Of a DNA stretch of 7,467 nucleotides, positions 1-6,200 are shown piece after piece. Numbering within the stretch: the first letter of the stretch is position 1; each line of letters starts with the position of its first letter. The notes beneath the pieces were generated by a model. The model searched no databases and had not been told where the DNA came from. It saw only the letters and a program-made list of their open reading frames with translations. The stretch is from an uncultured Clostridia bacterium (GTDB taxonomy: Bacteria > Bacillota > Clostridia > Saccharofermentanales > Saccharofermentanaceae). The position numbers and the translations under genes are program-made. The stretch covers positions 1 through 7,467 of the forward strand of contig CAMJGB010000092.1 in NCBI GenBank assembly GCA_946405115.1, written 5' to 3'.

Positions 1-1
1 C

Positions 2-184
2 CCCGAGATGGTAAGAGAGTCTTCAGGATGCAAGTTCGCAGACTGCAGGCACATCGCGGAGAAGCAGTGCCGCGTAAGAGAACTCATTGGTGACGGAATC
101 GATGAGGGAAGATACGACAGATACCGCGAATTCTACGAATATTTATACAGCAGAAGACCTAATTCTGCGGGAGGATACAAATGA
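2..184 (+). CDS. rsgA: RsgA, ribosome small-subunit-dependent GTPase A (3' end only)
   Basis: This is the last 60 codons of a gene that begins upstream of the window; the reading frame starts at base 2 and stops at TGA 182-184. RsgA (YjeQ/CpgA) is a circularly permuted GTPase that helps late maturation of the 30S ribosomal subunit in the cytosol. The visible part is its C-terminal zinc finger: the segment GCKFADCRHIAEKQC gives the family pattern C-x4-C-x-H-x5-C, followed by the usual helical tail (GIDEGRYDRYREFYEYL). The OB-fold and GTPase domains are outside the window. The stop codon overlaps the rpe start as ATGA, so the two are coupled. The order rsgA-rpe-thiN matches the B. subtilis prpC-prkC-cpgA-rpe-thiN locus, so a PP2C phosphatase and a PASTA kinase probably lie further upstream (inference). 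Identification rests on the zinc motif plus context. Confidence 0.9.
   Translation, partial: PEMVRESSGCKFADCRHIAEKQCRVRELIGDGIDEGRYDRYREFYEYLYSRRPNSAGGYK
169..174 (+). promoter_or_regulatory. Shine-Dalgarno of rpe
   Basis: GGGAGG lies six bases before the ATG at 181 and inside the last codons of rsgA. It supports this ATG as the rpe start and lets rpe be translated from the shared message in addition to coupling through the ATGA overlap. Confidence 0.8.
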
Positions 185-852
185 GAAAGTACGAGTTATC
201 ACCTTCGCTTCTGTCAGCTGACTTCGGTTACGTTATGAGAGATGTTGAGAGCATCACGCCTTACTGTGATTTCCTGCATCTTGATGTTATGGACGGACAC
301 TATGTTCCGAACCTCACTATCGGCGTGCCTGTAATTAAGTCCATAAGGAAGCACAGTGATCTCATTCTTGATACTCACCTCATGATCACGAATCCTGAGG
401 AGTTCATCGAGCCTTTTGCTGAGGCAGGTTCCGATTACATCACATTCCATGTGGAGTGCACCAAGGAGCCCTTCGAGCTCATTAAGAGAATCCGTGACCT
501 CGGCAAGAAGGCAGGTATCTCGATTCATCCCGATACTCCCGCAGAGGCGATCTATCCTTTCCTCGAGAAGGGTGCTGTAGACCTTATCCTTGTTATGTCC
601 GTTCGTCCGGGCTTCGGTGGTCAGTCTTATATCCCCGAGTCTACGGCAAGGATCGCTGATTACAGAAAGCGTCTTGATGAGAACGGTTCCGAAGCAATCC
701 TCTCAGTTGACGGCGGCATCAACGTTAAGACTATCGAGGAAGCTGCAGAAGCAGGCGCGAAGCTTCTTGTTGCAGGAAGTGCAGTGTTCGGTAAGGAAGA
801 TCCTGGACAGGCTGCCAAGGATCTTTACAAGCTTATCGGCGTTGACGTCTGA
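181..852 (+). CDS. rpe: Ribulose-phosphate 3-epimerase
   Basis: Interconverts D-ribulose 5-phosphate and D-xylulose 5-phosphate in the pentose phosphate pathway; cytosolic TIM-barrel enzyme. The 223 residues match the usual length of about 220. Family signatures appear in order: SPSLLSADF (7-15), HLDVMDGHYVPN (33-44) with metal ligands His33 and Asp35, DTHLMI (64-69) with His66, FHVE (89-92), MSVRPGFGGQ (139-148) forming the phosphate-binding loop, and SVDGGIN (175-181) with Asp177, the second acid/base residue. Asp35 is the other expected acid/base. Many homologues have Asn where Arg142 stands here, a tolerated-looking change. The start is fixed by the SD at 169-174 and the ATGA overlap with rsgA. 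Isoleucine is almost always ATC or ATT, with a single ATA, consistent with a well-expressed core gene and unlike the adhesin downstream. Confidence 0.97.
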   Translation: MRKYELSPSLLSADFGYVMRDVESITPYCDFLHLDVMDGHYVPNLTIGVPVIKSIRKHSDLILDTHLMITNPEEFIEPFAEAGSDYITFHVECTKEPFELIKRIRDLGKKAGISIHPDTPAEAIYPFLEKGAVDLILVMSVRPGFGGQSYIPESTARIADYRKRLDENGSEAILSVDGGINVKTIEEAAEAGAKLLVAGSAVFGKEDPGQAAKDLYKLIGVDV

Positions 853-1511
853 TGCAGGCAGCTGTTTTTACAGGCGGCCCTAACATAGATACGGAAAGGG
901 TTGCAGCAATAGTATCCTCATGTGAGATTATTTATGCTGCTGATTCCGGCGCTGAAGTAGCGCTTTCATGCGGCATTGTACCGACTAAAGTAATAGGGGA
1001 CATGGACTCGATAAGGCCTGACACGAGGGCTTTCATCGAGGGGCACAACATCCCTTGCGAGGTTTTCCCTGTCGAAAAGGATATGACCGACTCCGAGCTT
1101 TGCGTAAGCGAGCTTCCGGAAGATTGTGAGATCATTCTCATCGGTTCCTTCTCAGGACGCCCGGACCACGCTTTAGCAAACATGATGATGGCGATCAAGC
1201 TTCGTTCCGAGGGACGCGATATAACTCTTACTGACGGCGTTAATGATTTTATTCCTTTGGCAGGATCCGACGAGTTAAGCATTGAAGGTGTTCAGGAGCC
1301 CGAGAGCCTTGTTGTTTCACTGATACCATTTACCGATGTAACAGGTGTAACTACAGAAGGTCTTTACTACAAGCTTAATGATGCAAATCTTACTTCAGGC
1401 TCATCGTTCTCGGTAAGCAACAAAATCGAAGACGGCAGGGATTTCTTCAGCATCAAGATCAAGGACGGAAAGCTCGGTGTGATGATAGCGCCTTCCGGTT
1501 CTGTGCGATAA
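852..1511 (+). CDS. thiN: Thiamine pyrophosphokinase
   Basis: Transfers pyrophosphate from ATP to thiamine to give the cofactor thiamine diphosphate, in the cytosol. The 219-residue length fits the family. Signatures in order: AADSGA (29-34, the ADGGA motif), IGDMDSI (48-54, GDxDS motif), EKDMTDSE (75-82, KDxTDxE motif with the metal-binding acids), GSFSGRPDHALAN (98-110, GxxGGRxDHxLxN motif, with Ser101 for the first usual Gly), and in the C-terminal beta domain TGVTTEGLYY (164-173) and SVSN (187-190), which shape the thiamine site. The start ATG overlaps the rpe stop as TGATG and has no clear Shine-Dalgarno of its own, so translation is probably coupled to rpe. It is the last gene of the housekeeping operon. 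No TPP riboswitch is seen, as expected for an internal gene. Confidence 0.95.
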   Translation: MQAAVFTGGPNIDTERVAAIVSSCEIIYAADSGAEVALSCGIVPTKVIGDMDSIRPDTRAFIEGHNIPCEVFPVEKDMTDSELCVSELPEDCEIILIGSFSGRPDHALANMMMAIKLRSEGRDITLTDGVNDFIPLAGSDELSIEGVQEPESLVVSLIPFTDVTGVTTEGLYYKLNDANLTSGSSFSVSNKIEDGRDFFSIKIKDGKLGVMIAPSGSVR

Positions 1512-1635
1512 GGGTGGGAATTATTCCTTTATCTTTAAAAGGTGCTGATTATAAGGCGTGACCTGTTTTACTGTCCGATTAATAACCCTGAAAAACGGGA
1601 CAAATTCACTATTGAAAACAGTGTGTTGAGGCTTT

Positions 1636-1659
1636 AGCATATACTCATAAAAGCATATA
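1636..1659 (+). repeat. Direct repeat AGCATATA x2 before the terminator
   Basis: AGCATATA occurs at 1636-1643 and again at 1652-1659, with starts 16 bases apart and the spacer CTCATAAA. The first copy overlaps the -10-like hexamer TATACT (1640-1645). Two identical short sites in phase like this could be an operator half-site pair or could be chance in AT-rich DNA; no regulator is identified. Confidence 0.35.
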
Positions 1660-1661
1660 GA

Positions 1662-1689
1662 GCACCGCGGTGACCCCCGCGGTGCTTTT
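1662..1689 (+). terminator. Intrinsic terminator (or leader attenuator)
   Basis: GCACCGCGG (1662-1670) pairs perfectly with CCGCGGTGC (1677-1685) over nine base pairs around the loop TGACCC, followed directly by TTTT (1686-1689) and then G. This is a typical factor-independent terminator pointing rightward, best read as the end of the rsgA-rpe-thiN operon. The T run is short, so some readthrough is plausible. The reverse strand lacks a T run after the stem, so it is not clearly bidirectional. Confidence 0.8.
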
Positions 1690-1703
1690 GTATGCAGAAA
1701 ATT

Positions 1704-1709
1704 AGGAGG
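1704..1709 (+). promoter_or_regulatory. Shine-Dalgarno of the DUF5688 gene
   Basis: A perfect AGGAGG sits eight bases before the ATG at 1718 and fixes that start. It is the strongest ribosome binding site in the window, as expected for the first gene of a new operon. Confidence 0.85.
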
Positions 1710-1717
1710 AGATAGAT

Positions 1718-2674
1718 ATGCTTACGTACGAAGAATTCAAGAATACCTTTTGTGTTCAGTTCCCGGAGGTCATGGGATCTGAATTTGACGGGTATGAGAT
1801 GAAACTTATGCCTGTGGTGAAACGAGGCAGAACGTTAGACGGGTTTACGTTCTGCCGCAAGCTTGATGAGAAGAGGGTCACTGCAATGCCGACGTTTTAC
1901 TTCAATGAGCTTTATGAGTCTTATTGTGACAACCAGGATATGGCGGTGTGTATTGAACAGACGGCAGAGTCGATGAAAAGTGCTTTGATTAAGGGCGATG
2001 CGATCTCGTGTAATGTTAAGATATCGAAGATCAAGAAGAATGTTATCGCCGAACTGGTAAATCCTGAGATTGCAAGTCCTTATCTTTATAACGTTCCTCA
2101 CAGGGAATTTCTCAATCTTTATATCATCTACCGATGGGTGGTTAATGTTGATGAGTCTGGGGTTTACAGCGGCATTATCGATAATGATCTTATGAATTCC
2201 GTTGAGCTTACAGAAGATGAGCTTTATGAGAATGCATTGAAGAATACAAGAAGGATAATCATCCCGCAGATTAAGCCTTTCGATACTGTAGTAAGAAAGC
2301 TGCTTCGAAGAGACGGAAGAAGTGAATATGAGATCCGTAAGTTCATCGGCAAGATAGAGCCTGATGAGCGAATGTGGATACTTACCAATAAGCATCATTT
2401 CCGCGGCTCTACAACGCTTTTATTCTCGGATTTCCTTGATAAAGTAGCGCAGAAAGTCGGAGATGATTTCTATATTATCCCGACATCCGTAAACGAATCC
2501 ATGGCTGTGTCAGTCAGATCCTCGCTTACGCCGGACAAGATGCTTGAGATGCTCTGTGATTCGAATAATGCGTACTTTAACGACGATGATCAGATGCTCT
2601 CTGAAACTATCTACTATTACAGCGTTAAAGATAAAACCCTAAGCGTTTTTGATGTTGGGGAGGTGCGAGTATGA
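1718..2674 (+). CDS. DUF5688 family protein
   Basis: A 318-residue protein with no signal peptide or membrane segment, so probably cytosolic. It fits my knowledge of the DUF5688 family, common in Lachnospiraceae and without an assigned function. Landmarks: an N-terminal LTYEEFK (2-8); MPTFYFNELYESY (57-69), matching the family's P-t-i-Y-l-n-x-Y-Y motif; NVPHREFLNLYIIYRW (about 124-139), matching the conserved P-x-x-x-f-l-D-L-a-v-v-y segment; WILTNKHHFRGSTTLLF, the Y-v-L-T-N-x-x-x-x-G-A segment; YIIPTSVNESMAV (252-264), the y-i-l-P-S-S-x-H-E segment with Asn in place of the usual His; and LSETIYYYSV near the end. It is the first gene of a three-gene operon and overlaps the next gene by ATGA. 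Linkage to a secreted acidic protein and an adhesin is noteworthy but does not reveal a function. The family call is from motif memory without a search. Confidence 0.8.
   Translation: MLTYEEFKNTFCVQFPEVMGSEFDGYEMKLMPVVKRGRTLDGFTFCRKLDEKRVTAMPTFYFNELYESYCDNQDMAVCIEQTAESMKSALIKGDAISCNVKISKIKKNVIAELVNPEIASPYLYNVPHREFLNLYIIYRWVVNVDESGVYSGIIDNDLMNSVELTEDELYENALKNTRRIIIPQIKPFDTVVRKLLRRDGRSEYEIRKFIGKIEPDERMWILTNKHHFRGSTTLLFSDFLDKVAQKVGDDFYIIPTSVNESMAVSVRSSLTPDKMLEMLCDSNNAYFNDDDQMLSETIYYYSVKDKTLSVFDVGEVRV
2657..2663 (+). promoter_or_regulatory. Shine-Dalgarno of the acidic secreted protein gene
   Basis: GGGGAGG, inside the last codons of the DUF5688 gene, lies seven bases before the ATG at 2671. Together with the ATGA overlap it fixes the start and indicates coupled translation. 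Confidence 0.75.
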
Positions 2675-3276
2675 TCAGCAACAGATTAAGATATATCGCC
2701 GCTATGCTGACTGTGCTTGGTACGTTCGCGGCGGTATTTACAGTGGTTCGAGCTAATGAAGATGTTGAGCAGACTGAGGAGTCGTTTGATGTATGTGAGA
2801 CAGAAGAAACACCGGAGAGTCTTGAACCGACTTTTGAAACCGAAGAGTTTATTGAGCCCTCTGTGGCAGAGGAGACTGAGGTTTTTGAAATCATTGAAGA
2901 GACTATATTGACGGTTGAAATTGAAGAGCCTGAAGAGTCTGAAATCACTGAGGAAACAGAGGAGACCGAAGAAACCGAAGAAACTGAAGAGACGGAGGTC
3001 GTTGAATATGACGTTGATTCCTATGTGGTTCAGGGGTGGTATGTTCCTTCCTTTGACTATAACGACGATGGAACGATTAGTTATTACCTTGATGACGGAA
3101 CTGCCTTTTATTCAGTTTCCACAGATGGATTGGATCTTCCGGATTTTGCCTGGAGTTATACGGGCCTTCGCGGGTATGTGGATTACGTCTACGGTTCCGT
3201 TAATAACTTGAATTCAGAGCAGGCGGAATCACTTGAATCAGCGACAAATGAGATATTGTCGGGACAGGGGGCATAA
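2671..3276 (+). CDS. Secreted acidic Glu/Thr-repeat protein, function unknown
   Basis: A 201-residue predicted exported protein that I do not recognise. Residues 1-28 form a Sec signal peptide: Arg5 and Arg7, a hydrophobic core around residues 8-26, and a likely cut after VRA (28). There is no lipobox and no LPXTG signal, so it should be released or held by partners. Residues 29 to about 112 are an extremely acidic, Glu/Thr-rich, probably disordered linker that ends in five perfect ETE triplets (95-109). Residues about 113-201 look folded: rich in Tyr, Asp and Gly, with YDVDSYVVQGWYVPSFDYND, SYYLDDGTAFYSVS and a C-terminal SEQAESLESATNEIL helix. Cys42 is the only cysteine. The gene overlaps both neighbours (ATGA upstream, TAATG downstream), so it is made together with the adhesin and may be an accessory of it (inference). 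Confidence 0.85.
   Translation: MISNRLRYIAAMLTVLGTFAAVFTVVRANEDVEQTEESFDVCETEETPESLEPTFETEEFIEPSVAEETEVFEIIEETILTVEIEEPEESEITEETEETEETEETEETEVVEYDVDSYVVQGWYVPSFDYNDDGTISYYLDDGTAFYSVSTDGLDLPDFAWSYTGLRGYVDYVYGSVNNLNSEQAESLESATNEILSGQGA
2953..2997 (+). repeat. Five tandem 9-base units encoding Glu-Thr-Glu
   Basis: Five consecutive nine-base units of the form GAR-ACN-GAR encode ETE at residues 95-109, preceded by a half unit ACTGAG. The copies use different synonymous codons (ACA, ACC, ACC, ACT, ACG and mixed GAA/GAG), so the amino-acid pattern is kept while the DNA has drifted. This argues for selection on the acidic stalk rather than very recent slippage. Confidence 0.85.
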
Positions 3277-6200
3277 TGAGCAGTTTACATAAACGAATTC
3301 TCTCTGTTGTGCTTGTGTGCGCAATATCCTTGGGAATAGTAGGTTTGTATGTTTCCGGTCTTGTTATGGCTGCAAATCTGGGGAGTTACACTGCCGTATA
3401 TGACAGCTCGACTGTATCCTGGATTACCAGCTACGGATTGCCTGTATCCGTTCAGGGTGCGCTTACGTCTCAAGGGATATCCATAAGGTCGTCTAACACT
3501 TCAAATTATTCAGTAGACGGCAACAGCGGTTTCATGTGTATATCTGCAGGAAGAGAGAGTCCAAACGGTACGGGAGGAACTGTCTACAGATGTGTTAATA
3601 CGGCTGTTTATGACAACTCTTCCGACTCAAGAGACAGTGCACATAATACTTTGAAGGCTTTAAGCGGTCTTACGTATTCTCAGATTGTTTATGGCTGTTA
3701 TTCATTAGGCCGTAACGGAGGTTCCTCTTGGGCGTATGCACATGCGATATTAAGTTATCTGATCGGCGATGATGCTACTTGGTTCGGACCTTTAGCAAGT
3801 TCGAATGCTTATAGTGCCCTTACTACATTTGCGGCAGCTGCAGCTTCTGCGGGTATGGGAAGTTCATCAAGTGCTGAGTTCTATGTGTTTATGAGTAATT
3901 CCGGAAGGCAGAATCTAATTGCCTTAAATTACACGCCTCCCGCCGATACGGGAAAGGTTGTAATCAGGAAGATCGATCAGAATAATAATCCTGTTGTAGG
4001 AGCTTCGATTTCTCTTACATGTGTGTCGGGTGCAGATGTTAGTTCTCTGAGCGTAAATGTTCCGTTTTCTTCGATTACTAACGGTGTTCAGTTTAATACA
4101 TCAGGTTCAGAGATTACCGTTACCGGTCTTCAGCCGAATTCCGATTATGTAATCCATGAGATTTCTGTTCCTGACAGTAACTATTCTTTTGCTTCTGATA
4201 TAGCTTTTCGAACTGATTCTAGAGGAAATGCTCCCGGTGATTCCGGTAATTATACGTACACTATGGTAGACCAGTATGCTTCGATTTCAGGAGAGATATC
4301 ATTCAACAAAGTTGACGGTGCCGGAAACGAGAGCGATGAAGTAAGAACTGCTGTTATTGAATTTACTGCAGCACCGAATAATACGGTGTCTGATGCCATG
4401 ACAGGTCTTGCGTTTACTGATAACACAGGAACTGCAGGTTACGATCAGACGGGAGAATCTAATAACGGTATTCCTCGAATCCTGTTTACAGCAAGTGCAG
4501 TGGGTACTGACATCACCATACGTAATCTTAAGCCGGGTGCATCTTATGTATTCCATGAAGTGTCAGTTCCGGACGGATATATTCGTTCGGATGATATTGT
4601 CGTAAATGTACTTGCTGACGGATCTACGCAGGTTAACGGACAGCTCGTCGGCAATGTAATCATGTATAACCAGGTTGAGAGAAGAAGCATGATGGGCTCG
4701 ATCGCAATCTACAAGCAGTTTGACAGTGCAGATCCGTTTGAAGAACAGCGATTCTGGGCTAATGCCAGCAGTGTATCGTTCAATTTCTACCATTTTGCGG
4801 CAGATTGGGAGACGACAAAGAGGGTAATAGACAGCGGTTACTGGCCCTTTGTTACTTATGGACGTTTAAATAGGGGCGATAATGAGGCTTTTGTTTTCTG
4901 GAGTGCTGATGAATCCTACAGGACCTATGAATGGTATACCGATTCTGCTTATTCATGGTGGCCGGGAAGATGGTGGTCCATATGGTCTCAGGTTCACGGA
5001 AGAGCAAATGATCACGAATGGGTAGGCGCGATGACATCATTGCCTGTCGGCTATTATATCGTCACCGAAGAATGGCAGGAAGGCCGATTCCTGACGTCTT
5101 CGGAAGAGCAGGTGTGGATCGATACTCTTAATGCTTCAGGATGGCATGATGTTTCTGATGGAAGTTATAGAAGATATGCCCAGATATTCTATGTTCAGGA
5201 GAGCATGACGTACACGGTGGATTGGGACGGTAATATCACTGGTCAGCTTACTGAGGGAAGTATGTACTGGTCTGACTATCCTGAGAACAATAACCCGATC
5301 TTCAATTATCACTTGAATAACCGAGTTACCAATATTCAGAACACGGGGTCGGTTGATCTTGAGAAGATTGATATGACCGGTACCGGTGTAGACGGATTAA
5401 GCTTCGAGTTGTGGAGAGGAGCATCAAGATATGCAGTAGGTCACATTTCCACAACCGAATCATCTTATGTTAATGCAGACGGATATAATGTTTATCCTAT
5501 CGACTGGAATTATAGTACTCAGTATTGTACCGATAAATTAAACAGAGATCAGGCATGGGCTTGGCAAACCATAGATTGGACAAACAGACAGGTTGTTGGT
5601 TCATTAAACTACGGCACATATCAGTTAAGAGAGATCGTTCCTGACGGACGTACATACAGAACACCTGACGGGTGGAATGCCATGGATTCAGACGGCGACG
5701 GTGATACTGATTATTTCTACCGTGATGTTGAAATAACTCAGGATTACCAAAGTTCACCGCTACAGGTATCAGTAGCTAACAGAGAATACAGGCTTCGCAT
5801 AGAGGTTACTAAGAAAGATCTTTGGACAGGTGAGATCATATCAGGATTTGCCGGAGACAGTGTCACGTCATTCTCGTTGTATGTTGATCGTAACAATAAC
5901 GGAATTGTGGATGTTTCTGATGAACTTGTCGGAACATCGTCGGATGCTGACCGTGACGGAACGGTAGTGTTCGAATACAGCCTTAATGACTTGTTCCCGG
6001 GTGTGGATCCGCAGAACTATCCGGTTAACTATCTGATTCAGGAAACTGTGGCTCCCTATAATTATTACGTTAATTCCACGGTCGTAGCAGTAACTGCTTC
6101 AGAGGCAAACGGATTTACTAATAGTGTGGTTGTTGAGGATTCTCCATATTCTGTACAGATTCGCATCTATAAGTATGATGCCGATACCAATGATGTGATA

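Larger units (their letters stand above)
1512..1717 (+). other. Intergenic region between thiN and the surface-protein operon
   Basis: These 206 bases hold no credible coding frame. They contain, in order, an AT-rich stretch with only weak inverted repeats, an 8-base direct repeat around 1636-1659, a strong hairpin terminator at 1662-1689, and the Shine-Dalgarno of the next gene at 1704-1709. GGTGCT at 1541-1546 could pair with AGCACC at 1661-1666, which overlaps the 5' arm of the hairpin, but six pairs at this distance is weak evidence for an antiterminator. A convincing -35/-10 promoter pair was not found. The only good -10-like hexamer is TATACT at 1640-1645, with TTGAAA at 1612-1617 too far away (22-base spacer). 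Confidence 0.6.

Noticed and set aside
590..883. 97-codon plus-strand frame across the rpe/thiN junction.
   Set aside because: It is an alternative frame of rpe, which has all catalytic motifs in its own frame; there is no ribosome binding site or similarity.
1572..1602. Possible hairpin TGTCC...GGACA between thiN and the terminator.
   Set aside because: Only five pairs around a 21-base loop and no T run; too weak to call a structured RNA or riboswitch.
1612..1645. Promoter formed by TTGAAA (1612-1617) and TATACT (1640-1645).
   Set aside because: The 22-base spacer is well outside the normal 16-18 range and there is no extended -10 TGn, so it is mentioned only as a weak possibility.
1511..1685. 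T-box leader: AGGGTGGGA at 1511-1519 and ACCGCGG in the hairpin resemble the T-box antiterminator sequence.
   Set aside because: The canonical element is contiguous (AGGGTGGNACCGCG). Here the two parts are about 150 bases apart, and the first overlaps the thiN stop codon. The next gene is not an aminoacyl-tRNA synthetase or amino-acid gene.
1835..2398. Open frame of 187 codons on the minus strand inside the DUF5688 gene.
   Set aside because: It lies fully antisense to a gene with recognisable family motifs, has no good ribosome binding site or context, and its translation shows no family features.
2915..3211. Lys/Leu-rich plus-strand frame overlapping the acidic protein gene.
   Set aside because: It is the +1 shadow of the GAR-ACN-GAR repeat: the basic repeats arise mechanically from the Glu codons, and the true frame has a signal peptide, an SD and overlaps on both sides.
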